Below, one piece after another: positions 43,547 through 54,188 of a stretch of 64,000 nt of DNA. The notes below the pieces were generated by a model. It saw only the letters and a program-made list of their open reading frames with translations, did not search any database and was not told the DNA's origin. The position numbers and the translations under genes are program-made. Each line of letters begins with the position of its first letter. Position 1 is the first letter of the stretch. This DNA is from Clostridium acetobutylicum ATCC 824 (GTDB taxonomy: Bacteria; Bacillota; Clostridia; Clostridiales; Clostridiaceae), in assembly GCF_000008765.1 (NCBI RefSeq), contig NC_003030.1:2700001-2764000 (forward strand), read 5' to 3'.

Positions 43547-44494
43547 ATGAAATTTAAAATTTTTTTTCTTAGACTAAAACATATATATTATATAATTTTA
43601 GCAATAGTTTTCATAGTTCTTTTTACAATTTTTTTAGTTTCGAGAAAATCCATAGAAACGTTCAACATTTTTACAGAAAATAAAATTATAAAAAAATATG
43701 ATGTTACCGGAGACGGATTGAAAGATAATATTTACATAAAAATAAACAATAATAAATATTCTATAGCTGTAAAATCTAAAGATAAAATCTATACTTTGCA
43801 GCCAAGTCACAAACTCAATAGTTTAGGAACATATAAAAGTTATTCGCCTTTGAAACTAATCTTAACAGATGTCTCAAGAGATAATATAAGCGAACTCTTC
43901 ACTCAAAGTTCAGAAAACAATACTAACTTGCAGCACCTATTCATATGGGACAAAACAAAATTTAAGGACATACTTCACACCACTAATAACATAATAGGAT
44001 TTATCGACGTTCACAACAATAAAACACCTAAAATAATATCTTCAAATTTTAATAACAACGATTTAGTATTTTCAAACTATATACTTGTTAAGGATAAACT
44101 TAAACCTTATTACTGTAATTATCCATCAAACTTTATTGGTAAAGATACAATATCAACCTTTATAAATTATATACAAAGTCTTCCATACAGTAGCAATACA
44201 AAACCAAATGATTTATTTCATGAATCCGGAAAAATCTCCTGTTTTAATATAATTGATAAATTAGCTAGTGCAAATAGAAAATATGTTTTTCAAGATGGCT
44301 CTTTCTCTGATAGTGATTATGATAAAAATGGTGAAATATCTGATGTAAAATGGATTTTAAACTTCAAATCGACCTCTAATTTAGTAAAAGAAGATTGCAA
44401 AAATATGTCTGTTAAGCTGTTCTTAAAAAGCATAGGCGATTCAAAATCTCAATTCTATTTTAAAATATACTCAATAAATGTAATTTCTAATTAA
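43547..44494 (+). CDS. Membrane-anchored extracytoplasmic protein, unknown function
   Basis: The 315-residue product has a basic start and one membrane helix (about 12-34), then a mostly beta, Asn/Lys/Ser-rich extracellular part. YDVTGDGLKDNIYIKINNNK resembles the single calcium-binding-like repeats found in FG-GAP/VCBS-type proteins, and NISELF follows in a similar position. The GTG at 43529 would place the ribosome binding site CGGGGTG inside the frame, so ATG 43547 is used. It follows perR by 84 bases and may share its transcript, but I see no functional link. Confidence 0.75.
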   Translation: MKFKIFFLRLKHIYYIILAIVFIVLFTIFLVSRKSIETFNIFTENKIIKKYDVTGDGLKDNIYIKINNNKYSIAVKSKDKIYTLQPSHKLNSLGTYKSYSPLKLILTDVSRDNISELFTQSSENNTNLQHLFIWDKTKFKDILHTTNNIIGFIDVHNNKTPKIISSNFNNNDLVFSNYILVKDKLKPYYCNYPSNFIGKDTISTFINYIQSLPYSSNTKPNDLFHESGKISCFNIIDKLASANRKYVFQDGSFSDSDYDKNGEISDVKWILNFKSTSNLVKEDCKNMSVKLFLKSIGDSKSQFYFKIYSINVISN

Positions 44495-44528
44495 AATTAA
44501 AAAATGGGACCGCAGTTTGGCGATCCCA
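44495..44528 (-). terminator. Terminator of the lonB-lonA-engB transcript
   Basis: On the minus strand TGGGATCGC pairs with GCGGTCCCA (one G-U pair) and is followed by TTTTTTAATTTT. It lies about 130 bases after the engB stop. A run GGGGGATGGGGGG (plus strand, 44531-44543) sits beside it. Confidence 0.75.
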
Positions 44529-44658
44529 AGGGGGATGGGGGGTTTAGCATAAAACAAAAGCCTAAGCCCTTATCTTATACTAAATGGAGAATTATTTCTC
44601 CACTTACATTTTATATAATACCCAATTTCCTTTATTATATTCATTTGCTTATAATTTA

Positions 44659-45261
44659 TCACAAAGAATTTTCACTGTAGTTAATTCCTGAACAAATGTT
44701 ATTTATTAATTCATCTCTTCCTTGTTTTGTAGCAGATGAGAAGAAATAAAACTCGTCACTATCATTAAACTTCAGAGTTTCTTTTATTAATTTTTCATTT
44801 TTAACTTTTTCACTTCTTTTGATCTTATCACTCTTAGTAGCTATTACTATACATTTGTAATCATAATACTTAATCCAATTATACATAGTAATATCATCTT
44901 TTGTTGGCTTGTGTCTTGAATCTACAAGGAGTATTACCTTCTTTAATTGTTCTCTTCCGACCAAATAACCTTCTATAGTTTGAGACCACTTTTCAAGTTC
45001 CTTTTTAGAAACCTTGGCATATCCATACCCTGGCAAATCAACAAAATAAAAATCATTATTAATCATGAAAAAATTAACAAGTCTTGTTTTTCCTGGTGTT
45101 CCACTAACCTTAACAAGTTTTCTTCTATTTGTAATTGCATTTATTAAAGATGATTTTCCTACATTTGATCTTCCAACAAAAGCTATTTCATCTTTTCCAT
45201 CTATAGGAAACTGCTTTTTCCATGCTGCCGAAATTATAAATTCAGCTTGTTTAATTATCAT
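44659..45261 (-). CDS. engB: Ribosome biogenesis GTPase EngB/YsxC
   Basis: An essential GTPase for large-subunit assembly. G1 is [14 protein letters not shown]3 [10 protein letters not shown] and G4 ATKSDK, with G2 threonine in [11 protein letters not shown]. The length of 200 residues is normal. The frame extends five codons further, but the ATG at 45261 overlaps the end of lonA by 11 bases (TAATGATAATTAA) and starts the family-typical MIIKQAEFI. Overlap with lonA shows translational coupling. lon-engB adjacency is standard in Firmicutes. Confidence 0.95.
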   Translation of the reverse strand: MIIKQAEFIISAAWKKQFPIDGKDEIAFVGRSNVGKSSLINAITNRRKLVKVSGTPGKTRLVNFFMINNDFYFVDLPGYGYAKVSKKELEKWSQTIEGYLVGREQLKKVILLVDSRHKPTKDDITMYNWIKYYDYKCIVIATKSDKIKRSEKVKNEKLIKETLKFNDSDEFYFFSSATKQGRDELINNICSGINYSENSL

Positions 45262-47587
45262 TATTAATACCACCAATCAATGCATTTTCTAATACCGTAT
45301 CTACTTCTTCTGCAAGTATAAATTTAATTTTTCCCCTAATCGCCTTAGGAACCTTGTTTATATCTTTTTCATTTTGTTTAGGTATTATAATAGTATCCAC
45401 TCCAGCTCTATATGCCGCTAGTGTCTTCTCTTTAAGTCCACCTATAGCTAGCACTCTTCCTGTAAGTGTTATTTCTCCTGTCATAGCCACATTGTGTTTT
45501 ACCTTTTTATCGCTTAATGCTGAGACCATTGCTGTTATCATAGTCACACCTGCTGAAGGTCCATCTTTAGGAACTGCACCTTCTGGAACATGTACATGAA
45601 TATCCTTATTCTTATAAAATTCTTTGTCTATTCCATACTTCACTGAATTAGCTCTAACATAACTGTAACCAGCCTGTGCTGATTCCTTCATAACATCTCC
45701 AAGTTGCCCTGTAAGTTGAAGCTTTCCATTTCCCGGCATTATAACTGCTTCAACAGGAAGAGTATCTCCACCATAAGCCGTCCATGCCATTCCTGTTACA
45801 ACTCCAATTTTATCTTCCTTATCTATCTTATCAGCTGAAAAAACATCTTCGCCTAAGTACTTTTTAACAGTTCTTGAATTTACGCTAATACTACTCTTAT
45901 CCTTTTCTACTATTTCAGTTATAATTTTTCTTATAATAGCAGCTATTTTCCTTTCAAGACTTCTTACTCCTGATTCTCTTGTATAGTTTTCTATAATATA
46001 ATATATAGAAGAATCCATAAAAGTTATTTTTTTATCCTCAGGCATATTATGTTCTTCTAACTGCTTAGGTATTAAATGTTCTTTTGCAATATGGAATTTC
46101 TCCTCATAGGTATATCCTGAAACCTCAATAATCTCCATTCTATCCATAAGAGGTCTCGGTATAGTCTCAAGCGTATTTGCTGTAGTAACAAACATAACGT
46201 CAGATAAATCGAAATCCAACTCTAAGTAGTTATCCCTAAACTTATTATTTTCAGAAGTATCAAGTACCTCTAAAAGAGCATCTGCTGATTCCCCTTTATA
46301 GCTTGAGCTCATCTTGTCTATTTCATCCAATAGCATAAGTGGGTTGTTTGACTTCGCCTGCTTCATTCCATAAATTATTCTTCCAGGAATAGCTCCAACA
46401 TATGTTCTTCTGTGACCTCTTATCTCAGCCTCATCATTTACTCCACCAAGAGATATTCGTACAAAATTTCTATTAACAGCATTTGCTATTGATTTTGCTA
46501 TCGAAGTTTTTCCCACTCCTGGAGGCCCAACCAAACACAGTATAGGTCCTTTTAAACTTTTGCTCATTTTCTTTACTGCGAGGTATTCTATTATTCTATC
46601 TTTAACATCTGAAAGTCCATAGTGTTCTTTATTTAATATTTCTCTTGCTCTTTTTATATCAAGATTATCCTTTGTTTTATCTTTCCACGGCAATGAAAGA
46701 ATCCAATCTAGGTAGGTTTTTATTCCCGCGCCCTCAGGTGAATATGCCCCCGCATTTTCTAATTTTTTAAGTTCATGCAAAGCTTTTTCCTTGGCTTCCT
46801 TAGTTAACTTTCCTTTTTTAATTTTTTGTGTATACTCTTTTATTTCTGCTTTTTCTTCATCATCATCACCAAGTTGATCCTGCATAACCTTTATTTGCTC
46901 TCTTAAGTAGTATTCCCTCTGTGACTTATCTATTTTTTCTTTAACCTTAACCCCTATATTTCTTTCAAGTTCCAATATCTGCAATTCATCTTTAATTACT
47001 GTTAAAACGTTTTCCAACCTTTCCTTTTCATCAATGGAATTAAGTACTGATTGTTTTTGTTCTTGTTTTATAATAAGATATGAACTAACTATATCTGCAA
47101 ATTTGCCTGGCTCTTTTATATCCTTTAAAAAATCAACTGCATCTTTGGTAACTGCTCCTGAAAGTTTTACATATTTTCCAAATTCCTTAGTTATAATTCT
47201 CATCAAAGCCTTAATTTCGTACTCTTCGTAATTATCTTCATCTTTAAATTCAGTAATTTCTGCTTCTATAAATGGCTCCTGTTTTAAATACTTATCAATC
47301 TTTCCACGACTAATTCCTTCCACCAATACTCTTACAGCATCACCTGGAAGTCTAAGTATTTGTTTTATACTACAAATTGTTCCTACTGAATTTATATCAT
47401 CTTCATTTGGTTCCTCTATCTTTGCATCCTTTTGTGTTGATAAAAATATTTGTTGATCATTCATCATAGCCTTTTCCAAAGCCTCAATAGATTTATCCCT
47501 ACCAACATCAAAATGCACCACCATATAAGGAAATACTATAAGGCCTCTTAGAGGAATTAAAGGAAGAACTTTATTCTCTTGATTCAT
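45251..47587 (-). CDS. lonA: ATP-dependent protease Lon (LonA type)
   Basis: A soluble hexameric quality-control protease of 778 residues. It has the N-terminal LON substrate domain ([20 protein letters not shown]) and a coiled-coil region about 185-260. The AAA+ module has Walker [14 protein letters not shown], Walker [11 protein letters not shown] and sensor-2 [11 protein letters not shown]. The C-terminal protease domain has the catalytic Ser in [11 protein letters not shown] and the Lys about 43 residues later in GLKEKTLAA. It is coupled to engB by overlap and lies 73 bases after lonB. RBS AGGGGAG. Confidence 0.97.
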   Translation of the reverse strand: MNQENKVLPLIPLRGLIVFPYMVVHFDVGRDKSIEALEKAMMNDQQIFLSTQKDAKIEEPNEDDINSVGTICSIKQILRLPGDAVRVLVEGISRGKIDKYLKQEPFIEAEITEFKDEDNYEEYEIKALMRIITKEFGKYVKLSGAVTKDAVDFLKDIKEPGKFADIVSSYLIIKQEQKQSVLNSIDEKERLENVLTVIKDELQILELERNIGVKVKEKIDKSQREYYLREQIKVMQDQLGDDDEEKAEIKEYTQKIKKGKLTKEAKEKALHELKKLENAGAYSPEGAGIKTYLDWILSLPWKDKTKDNLDIKRAREILNKEHYGLSDVKDRIIEYLAVKKMSKSLKGPILCLVGPPGVGKTSIAKSIANAVNRNFVRISLGGVNDEAEIRGHRRTYVGAIPGRIIYGMKQAKSNNPLMLLDEIDKMSSSYKGESADALLEVLDTSENNKFRDNYLELDFDLSDVMFVTTANTLETIPRPLMDRMEIIEVSGYTYEEKFHIAKEHLIPKQLEEHNMPEDKKITFMDSSIYYIIENYTRESGVRSLERKIAAIIRKIITEIVEKDKSSISVNSRTVKKYLGEDVFSADKIDKEDKIGVVTGMAWTAYGGDTLPVEAVIMPGNGKLQLTGQLGDVMKESAQAGYSYVRANSVKYGIDKEFYKNKDIHVHVPEGAVPKDGPSAGVTMITAMVSALSDKKVKHNVAMTGEITLTGRVLAIGGLKEKTLAAYRAGVDTIIIPKQNEKDINKVPKAIRGKIKFILAEEVDTVLENALIGGINNDN

Positions 47588-47660
47588 ATTTCTCCCCTGC
47601 CTTTCAATAAAGTATAGCTAGTCTAATATATTATACTATAAAATAACATTTTTTCAACTT

Positions 47661-49361
47661 TTAAAAGTTATATTCATTCATATTTATACCATCTGCAGTT
47701 AATACACTTTTTGTATTTTTTTTATTTAATTCAATACTTTTATCGTTACATTCCTTTTTTACTAAAACATAACTTAATATTTCTTTAATATTTTTCACAC
47801 CTATTACTTTTATATTAGAGTAACTATCAAAAGATTTATTCCAATTATCATATGGTATTATAACCAATTCAGCACCAGCCTTTGCTGCCGCTGTAACCTT
47901 AGAACTTACTCCACCAACTGGTTTTACAATTCCATTTAAGGTTATTTCACCAGTCATAGCAACCTTACTTTTAATAGGTAATTTTTTCAGTGCACTAAAT
48001 ATAGCACATGCAATACTTACACCGGCAGATGGACCATCCACGGCATATCCTCCTTGAAAATCTATATGAATATCATAATTTTTAATGTTAATATTAAACA
48101 CATTTTCTATCATTGATATTGCATTTTCTGCTGATGCCATTATACTACTTTTCTTTTTTACTTTTTTATTGTACCCACTTATTTCCTCTTCTTCTATTAT
48201 CCCTGTTATTTTTATTTGACCAACGGAGTTTTCTACTCTCACTGCTGTAGCTTCAACATCCATAACAATTCCATTGTCTATCCCAAAAACCCCCAAACCA
48301 TTAACGCACCCAATCCTTGAAACACTGCTCAACTTTTTGTATGACCTTAAAGAATATCTACCATTTTCAGCAATCCACAAAATATCCTCTGCTTCTATTC
48401 TTCCTCTATTTTCGTTTATTACAATGCCACAAGCTAACTGTATTAAATTGATTACATCCCTTCCATTTGATGAATACATAGCTATAAGCTCTAATGCTTT
48501 TGAATCTATATTTACATTTATTTTCTCAACAGCATTTTTAGCTATAATTTTTATCTCCTCAGCATCAAGTGCCCTAAAGAATATCTCTATACATCTTGAC
48601 CTTATAGCTGGATTAATTTCCTCAGGATTTTTTGTCGTTGCCCCTATCAGCCTAAAATCTGCTGGAAACCCTTCTTCAAAAACCTCTCTTATGTACTCAG
48701 GCATATTTTCACTTGATGAATTGTAGTATGCACTATCAAAAAAAACCTTTCTATCCTCCATAACCTTTAAAAGTTTATTCATTTCTATTGGATTAAGTTC
48801 TCCTATTTCATCTATAAATAGTACTCCTCCATGAGCTCTCGAGACTGCCCCCATTTTAGGTTGAGGTATTCCCGCATTTCCAAATTTCCCTGCGCCTTGA
48901 TATATAGGATCATGCACAGAACCTATCAATGGGTCCGCTATTCCTCTTTCATCAAACCTCAAAGTAGTTGCATCTATTTCAACAAATTTTGCCTTATCAT
49001 TAAATGGTGAAAAGGCACATGTTTTTGCATACTCAAGCGCAAGTCTTGCTGCCGCAGTTTTGCCTACACCAGGAGGGCCATAAATAATTACATGTTGTGG
49101 GTTAGGTCCACATATAGATGCCTTTAAAGTTTTTATACCATTTTTTTGACCGATTATCTCATCAAAGCTTTTAGGTCTACTTTCCTCACATAAGGGAATA
49201 GATAGTCTAATCTTTCTCATATCATTAAGTTTCTCTAATTCTTTTTTATTTTCTTTGTCAATACTAATCCTACCAAACTGTTGATTTTTTAATGCATAGA
49301 AAAAATATATTCCTATAATAATATTAAAAATCATCTCAACTATAATAATAACATTATACAT
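47661..49361 (-). CDS. lonB: ATP-dependent protease LonB-type (Lon protease family, membrane segment)
   Basis: A 566-residue LonB-like protease as in Bacillus forespore LonB. It has one N-terminal membrane helix (VIIIVEMIFNIIIGIYFFYA) and lacks the long LON domain. The AAA+ module has Walker [15 protein letters not shown] and LFIDEIGELNP. The protease domain has GPSAGVSIACAIF and the Lys in GGVSSKVTAAAKAG. The 40-residue C-terminal tail is unusual. In Bacillus LonB acts in the forespore under sigma-F; whether that holds here is not shown. The TTG at 49367 is too near GGGAGG, so the ATG at 49361 is used. Confidence 0.92.
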   Translation of the reverse strand: MYNVIIIVEMIFNIIIGIYFFYALKNQQFGRISIDKENKKELEKLNDMRKIRLSIPLCEESRPKSFDEIIGQKNGIKTLKASICGPNPQHVIIYGPPGVGKTAAARLALEYAKTCAFSPFNDKAKFVEIDATTLRFDERGIADPLIGSVHDPIYQGAGKFGNAGIPQPKMGAVSRAHGGVLFIDEIGELNPIEMNKLLKVMEDRKVFFDSAYYNSSSENMPEYIREVFEEGFPADFRLIGATTKNPEEINPAIRSRCIEIFFRALDAEEIKIIAKNAVEKINVNIDSKALELIAMYSSNGRDVINLIQLACGIVINENRGRIEAEDILWIAENGRYSLRSYKKLSSVSRIGCVNGLGVFGIDNGIVMDVEATAVRVENSVGQIKITGIIEEEEISGYNKKVKKKSSIMASAENAISMIENVFNINIKNYDIHIDFQGGYAVDGPSAGVSIACAIFSALKKLPIKSKVAMTGEITLNGIVKPVGGVSSKVTAAAKAGAELVIIPYDNWNKSFDSYSNIKVIGVKNIKEILSYVLVKKECNDKSIELNKKNTKSVLTADGINMNEYNF

Positions 49362-49443
49362 AAACAACCTCCCTTAGGTATAAGCTAGTAGATATACTAA
49401 CAGTTATTTCATATAATAATATTATGTGATATTTGAATTTTAA

Positions 49444-49481
49444 TATACAAAAAATCGAATGGAATAAATCCATTCGATTTT
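49444..49481 (-). terminator. Terminator of clpX
   Basis: AAAATCGAATGG (49451-49462) pairs perfectly with CCATTCGATTTT (49470-49481), with a TTTTTTGTA run on the minus strand. Confidence 0.85.
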
Positions 49482-49505
49482 ACTCAATTAAAAGTTGCAT
49501 CTTAT

Positions 49506-50804
49506 CTATGCACTTTCTATATCTTTTTTAGTTTTTGATTTTTCTTTTTTCTTAGGAGCTTCTATAGCTTTTGCTCCTTCTTCTAAAACTAATTCAGGTT
49601 GTTTTGTATTTATAGTATTTTCTGTAACTATAACCTTTTTAACATCTTCTCTAGATGGTATATCAAACATTATATCTTTCATTATATCTTCAACTATAGC
49701 TCTAAGACCTCTTGCTCCTGTACTTCTTGATATTGCCTCAGAAGCAATTGCTTTAAGCGCACCATCTTTAAATTCAAGTTCTACATTATCCATTTGAAGT
49801 AATTTTTCATACTGCTTTACAAGAGCATTTTTAGGTTCTGATAACACCTTAACAAGTGCACCTTGATCAAGTGAATTAAGCGTTACTATTATAGGAAGTC
49901 TTCCTATAAATTCAGGTATTAGACCAAACTTCAATAGGTCACCTGGCATTATCTTCTTAAGAATTGCCCCTATATCCTTTTGTTGTTTAGACTGAATAGA
50001 AGCACCAAATCCAATTGTACTTACTCTTGTTCTATTTTCAATTATCTTGTCTACTCCATCAAACGCTCCACCACAAATAAATAATATATTAGTTGTATTT
50101 ATTTGTATAAATTCTTGATGTGGATGTTTTCTTCCACCCTGAGGCGGAACTGATGCAACCGTACCTTCAAGTATCTTAAGAAGAGCTTGTTGAACACCCT
50201 CTCCTGACACATCTCTTGTTATTGAAGGATTCTCTGATTTTCTTGCAATCTTATCAATTTCATCAATATATATTATTCCTTTTTCTGCTCTCTCAACGTC
50301 GTAATCGGCATTTTGTATAAGCTTCAAAAGTATATTTTCAACATCTTCACCAACATATCCTGCTTCTGTTAATGTAGTAGCATCTGCTATTGCAAAAGGA
50401 ACATTTAAAAATTTAGCTAACGTTTGTGCAAGAAATGTCTTACCACAACCTGTAGGTCCAAGTAAAAGTATATTACTTTTTTGAAGTTCTATATCATCAT
50501 TATTTGATAAATTTGAGTTAATCCTCTTATAATGATTATACACAGCAACTGATAATGATTTTTTTGCATCTTCTTGACCTACAACATATTGATCTAAATA
50601 ATCCTTAATTTCACTAGGTTTAGGTAAACTACCAACATTTATCTGAGGAGTTTCTTCAAATTCGTCTGCAATTATTTCAGAACATAATTCTATGCACTCA
50701 TCACAAATATACACACCAGGACCTGCAATTAATCTCTTTACTTGATCTTGACTTTTTCCACAAAACGAACAACGTAACTGCTTTTTATTATCGTATTTTG
50801 CCAT
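49506..50804 (-). CDS. clpX: ATP-dependent Clp protease ATP-binding subunit ClpX
   Basis: Unfolds tagged proteins and feeds them to ClpP. The N-terminal zinc-binding domain has Cys12, Cys15, Cys34 and Cys37 (CSFC and CDEC). The AAA+ domain has Walker [13 protein letters not shown], Walker [12 protein letters not shown], the [14 protein letters not shown] loop and the IGF loop (STIGFGAS) that docks on ClpP. Its 432 residues are typical, with a Lys-rich tail. It is separated from clpP by a 460-base gap, so it probably has its own promoter. RBS GAGGTG. Confidence 0.97.
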   Translation of the reverse strand: MAKYDNKKQLRCSFCGKSQDQVKRLIAGPGVYICDECIELCSEIIADEFEETPQINVGSLPKPSEIKDYLDQYVVGQEDAKKSLSVAVYNHYKRINSNLSNNDDIELQKSNILLLGPTGCGKTFLAQTLAKFLNVPFAIADATTLTEAGYVGEDVENILLKLIQNADYDVERAEKGIIYIDEIDKIARKSENPSITRDVSGEGVQQALLKILEGTVASVPPQGGRKHPHQEFIQINTTNILFICGGAFDGVDKIIENRTRVSTIGFGASIQSKQQKDIGAILKKIMPGDLLKFGLIPEFIGRLPIIVTLNSLDQGALVKVLSEPKNALVKQYEKLLQMDNVELEFKDGALKAIASEAISRSTGARGLRAIVEDIMKDIMFDIPSREDVKKVIVTENTINTKQPELVLEEGAKAIEAPKKKEKSKTKKDIESA

Positions 50805-51264
50805 TTGAACACCTCACTTAAAAGGTTATTTTAACATGCACTTGGTACATGAATTTTCCATATCTGGATTTAATATTTTACAATCTTTCATAGAGTTATT
50901 TATCATTAATCAATAAAGCTCTATGTACCTTACACAAAATGTAATTAATTTAATTACTACAATAGTGAAATCAATAAATCATACCTTAGAATATTCCCAA
51001 AGGATATCAATTTATTCAGCTTTAATAGAGAATTCATATATTTTATATTATGAACAATTCCATATAACCACTTGCTCACAAAAATCACTACTGTAGTAAT
51101 CACGTATTAACAGTAACTTTATAATCAATGAAAGCATGGTGTTCACCTTACAAAATATTATTGATAATGAAACCTATGAATTCAATTGTTACAAAATCCA
51201 TTCCTTGGGATACCTTAATACTGCTTAGATGTTTTTATCTATTTTATATTCAAAAAATATTTTT
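50805..51264. other. 460-base gap between clpP and clpX
   Basis: No convincing gene. On the minus strand a short hairpin (51084-51100, ATTACTAC with GTAGTGAT) followed by TTTTTG may terminate clpP. A 29-codon frame after AAGGTG starts at about 51137 (MLSLIIKLLL) and could be spurious. The gap also contains paired segments (TCCCAAAGGA near 50994 and TCCTTGGGA near 51214) that could base-pair over about 220 bases. The clpX promoter must lie here, but I cannot place it. Confidence 0.4.
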
Positions 51265-51846
51265 CTAATGTTTAGTTATAACTTCGTCGATTAACCCATA
51301 TTCTTTAGCTTCTTCAGCACTAAGGAAGTGATCTCTATCCGTATCCTTTTCTATAACTTCGATAGGCTTTCCTGTTCTCTCACTGTATATTGAATTTAAT
51401 TTTTTCTTAATCTCAAGTATTCTTTGAGCATGTATTCCTATATCAGTAGCCTGACCTTTGAATCCACCTAGAGGTTGATGTATCATTATCTCACTGTTAG
51501 GAAGAGCAAATCTCTTACCTGGTGCTCCTGCTGTAAGTAAAAATGACCCCATTGATGCAGCCATTCCTATACATATTGTTGATACATCCGGTTTTACATA
51601 CTGCATTGTATCGTAAATAGCCATTCCTGATGTTATAGAACCACCTGGACTGTTTATATAAAGATATATATCCTTATCAGGATCCTCGCTCTCCAAGAAT
51701 AATAGCTGTGCCACAACTAAACTTGCAGTAGTATCATTTACTTCTTCGCCTAAAAATATTACTCTATCCTTTAATAGTCTAGAATATATATCGTAAGACC
51801 TTTCTCCTCTACTAGTCTGCTCAATTACATAAGGAACTAAACTCAT
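51265..51846 (-). CDS. clpP: ATP-dependent Clp protease proteolytic subunit ClpP
   Basis: A 193-residue serine peptidase forming the tetradecameric barrel. The catalytic triad is visible as Ser98 (GMAASMGSF), His123 (MIHQPLGG) and Asp172 (KDTDRDHF). The N-terminal loop [20 protein letters not shown] is standard. The open frame extends 28 codons upstream, but the ATG at 51846 follows AAGGAGGG and matches all known ClpP starts. It lies downstream of tig, and a hairpin at 51893-51927 separates the two. Confidence 0.98.
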   Translation of the reverse strand: MSLVPYVIEQTSRGERSYDIYSRLLKDRVIFLGEEVNDTTASLVVAQLLFLESEDPDKDIYLYINSPGGSITSGMAIYDTMQYVKPDVSTICIGMAASMGSFLLTAGAPGKRFALPNSEIMIHQPLGGFKGQATDIGIHAQRILEIKKKLNSIYSERTGKPIEVIEKDTDRDHFLSAEEAKEYGLIDEVITKH

Positions 51847-51892
51847 TAAAATTCCCTCCTTAATTTTTCTAAACTTTTTTACTATATATTTA

Positions 51893-51927
51893 AAGTTAAT
51901 TGCTGACTTTAAATCAACAATTAACTT
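51893..51927 (-). terminator. Hairpin between tig and clpP
   Basis: AAGTTAATTG pairs with CAATTAACTT (51893-51902 and 51918-51927) and an inner segment can pair too. The minus-strand tail is TTTAAATATATAG, a weak T tract, so partial read-through from tig into clpP is likely. Confidence 0.5.
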
Positions 51928-51969
51928 CATTTATATATTATTATATATTTAACATTTTTTAAACATTTG

Positions 51970-53265
51970 TTATTCTACAACTTTTGCGTTTTCAACTAGT
52001 AAGTCTATTACTTTACCATTGATTACATCTTGTTCTATCATACTTCTTTGAGAATTTAGAACTAATTCTGCCATTTTATCTAAGTCTTTATTTGTATACT
52101 GTTGCGCCATTTCTTTAGCTTTTTCTTTTAATTCTTCCTCTGTTGCTTCTACTTTTTCAACTTCTGATATTTTTTCCATAACTAATTTTGTTCTAACTCT
52201 CTTGTCTGCAGTTTCTTTCATATAATCTCTTACTTTTTCTTCTGAACTATTTGTGTATTCATAGTAAGATTTAAGATCAAGTCCTTGATATCTCAATCTA
52301 CTTTCTAATTCCTTAAGCATTTGATCTGTTTCGTTTTTAACCATAACTTCTGGAATCTCTATCTTAGCATTCTCTACTGCTGCATCAACAACTTTATCTT
52401 CGAATTCAATCTTAGCCTTTTCTTCATTTGCTTTTTCCATTTTGCTTCTAATGTCTGCTTTTACTTCATCTAAAGTATCGAATTCAGAAACTTCCTTTGC
52501 AAACTCATCATCTAAAGCTGGAAGCTCTTTTCTCTTTATCTCTTTTATTGTAACTTCAAATTTTGCTGGTTTTCCGTTTAATTCTTCTTTACCGTATTCC
52601 TCTGGGAACTTAACATTTACATCCTTACTTTCATCTTTTTTTAGTCCTACTAATTGGTCTTCGAAGTTATCTATGAAAGTTCCGCTTCCTATTTCTAAAG
52701 AATAGTCTTTTCCCTCGCCGCCTTCAAAAGCAACGTCATCTACATATCCTTTAAAGTCGATAACAGCAATATCTCCTTTTTCTACTGCTTCTCCATCTTC
52801 TTTTAATTCTATTCTAGCATTCTTTTCCTGCATACCTTTAAGCTCATTTTCAACATCTTCGTCAGTTACAGGATATTCAACCTTAGTTACTTCAACACCT
52901 TTGTATTCTCCAAGTTCAACCTCAGGTTTTACTGTAACCTTAGCTGTATATACGAAATCTTTTCCTTCTTCTAATGTTACTATATCTATTTCAGGATAAG
53001 CAACTGGATGTATATCATTCTCTTTAATTACTTCTGGATATGTATCATCTATACAAAAATTAATAGCATCTTCATATAGAACTCCTACTCCATAATAGTT
53101 TTTTATAATATTAAGAGGAGCTTTTCCTTTTCTAAAACCTGGAACATTGAATCTTCTACGATTCTTGTTATAAGATTTTATTACTGCTTCATTAAACTTG
53201 CTCTCATCTACAGTTATCTCAAATTTAATTACGTTTTTTTCTAATTTTTCCATTTTACTATTCAT
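51970..53265 (-). CDS. tig: Trigger factor (ribosome-associated chaperone and prolyl isomerase)
   Basis: A 431-residue protein. The N-terminal ribosome-binding domain has the signature [16 protein letters not shown] (about 35-50). The middle FKBP-type domain (about 160-245) has [16 protein letters not shown] and [16 protein letters not shown]. The C-terminal helical chaperone arms follow. It folds nascent chains before ClpP/Lon quality control, which the neighbouring genes encode. The ATG at 53265 is 10 bases after AGGAGGA; a second ATG four codons later has worse spacing. Confidence 0.97.
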   Translation of the reverse strand: MNSKMEKLEKNVIKFEITVDESKFNEAVIKSYNKNRRRFNVPGFRKGKAPLNIIKNYYGVGVLYEDAINFCIDDTYPEVIKENDIHPVAYPEIDIVTLEEGKDFVYTAKVTVKPEVELGEYKGVEVTKVEYPVTDEDVENELKGMQEKNARIELKEDGEAVEKGDIAVIDFKGYVDDVAFEGGEGKDYSLEIGSGTFIDNFEDQLVGLKKDESKDVNVKFPEEYGKEELNGKPAKFEVTIKEIKRKELPALDDEFAKEVSEFDTLDEVKADIRSKMEKANEEKAKIEFEDKVVDAAVENAKIEIPEVMVKNETDQMLKELESRLRYQGLDLKSYYEYTNSSEEKVRDYMKETADKRVRTKLVMEKISEVEKVEATEEELKEKAKEMAQQYTNKDLDKMAELVLNSQRSMIEQDVINGKVIDLLVENAKVVE

Positions 53266-53299
53266 TATGAATATTCCTCCTACTCAAGTACCTATTAGC

Positions 53300-53370
53300 T
53301 TATATATTATAACATACTTAATTAATTATTTACAATTTAATTTTAACTTATATTTATATATTATAACATA
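53300..53370 (-). promoter_or_regulatory. Tandem promoters of tig inside a 17-bp direct repeat
   Basis: The minus strand carries TATGTTATAATATATAA twice (53354-53370 and 53300-53316), 54 bases apart. Each copy contains TATAAT. The nearer one has TTGTAA 18 bases upstream (53330-53335). They probably give two start points for the tig transcript. Confidence 0.5.
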
Positions 53371-53381
53371 AAGTTGTGGCT

Positions 53382-54164
53382 TTATAGAAATTTTTCTAAT
53401 TTTTTTTTGCAGTCACTTATTTCATTATAGGAAAAAAAATTATTTCTGTAAACTTCTATTATTAAATTTCCATCATAATTTACATTATCAAGTTCATAAA
53501 ATATTTCCTTATAGTTAACAGTGCCATCTAACGGCAATAAGCAAACATGGTCCTCATCTCTATCATTTATGTGAAAATTAACAAGTTTATTTCCCATTAC
53601 TCTTATGTATTCCTTTGGTTCTTTATTAGCCTTATATGCCTGCTTTATATCAAAAGTAAAGAACAAATTATCTATAGATTTATCTTTTATAAAACTCAAA
53701 TAATCAATATCACTCGACATACACCATGATACATTCTCCTGCGCTAGCTTTATATTATTCTCTCCAGCAATATATGCTATTTTTTTATATACTTCTACAG
53801 CTAATTCTCTATCTATACAACTAAAATCCTTATATTTCATGCCATGAAAAGTATAATAAGATGCGCCCAACTTACTTCCTGTCTTGCATATTTTCTCAAA
53901 GAGTAAAAGCATTTCATCACGTCTTCTTTTATACGGATCAAACAAAAAAGGCTCAAAAAGCGAGGAAAGTGCATGAACTGAATTTATGTCTATGTTAAGC
54001 TCATGCTTCTTCCTTAAAAGCTTATCCACAAAACCGTCTTCACATTCTAAAAAACTATTTATAAACACCTCGCAGGTATTAAACCCAAGTTTTTTTATTA
54101 TTTCCAAAGTGTCTTCTGTATTTACTTCCGGATAAAAAACTGCCGAAGATAATCCTATTTCCAT
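53382..54164 (-). CDS. Sugar phosphate isomerase/epimerase-like TIM-barrel protein
   Basis: A 260-residue AP-endonuclease-2/xylose-isomerase-like TIM barrel. Characteristic strand ends are MEIGLSSAVFYP, FNTCEVFINSF, ASYYTFHG, KLAQENVSW, FFTFDIKQAYKA, LVNFHINDRD and LIIEVYRNNFF. The Glu in AQEN, Asp in TFDIKQ, His in FHINDRD and Glu in IEVYR are the usual metal ligands. The substrate is unknown, since this superfamily spans many sugars and abasic DNA. It is in line with the propeller-less anchored protein gene 24 bases upstream. RBS AAAGGATGA. Confidence 0.82.
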   Translation of the reverse strand: MEIGLSSAVFYPEVNTEDTLEIIKKLGFNTCEVFINSFLECEDGFVDKLLRKKHELNIDINSVHALSSLFEPFLFDPYKRRRDEMLLLFEKICKTGSKLGASYYTFHGMKYKDFSCIDRELAVEVYKKIAYIAGENNIKLAQENVSWCMSSDIDYLSFIKDKSIDNLFFTFDIKQAYKANKEPKEYIRVMGNKLVNFHINDRDEDHVCLLPLDGTVNYKEIFYELDNVNYDGNLIIEVYRNNFFSYNEISDCKKKLEKFL

Positions 54165-54188
54165 ATATAAATCATCCTTTTATAGTAT

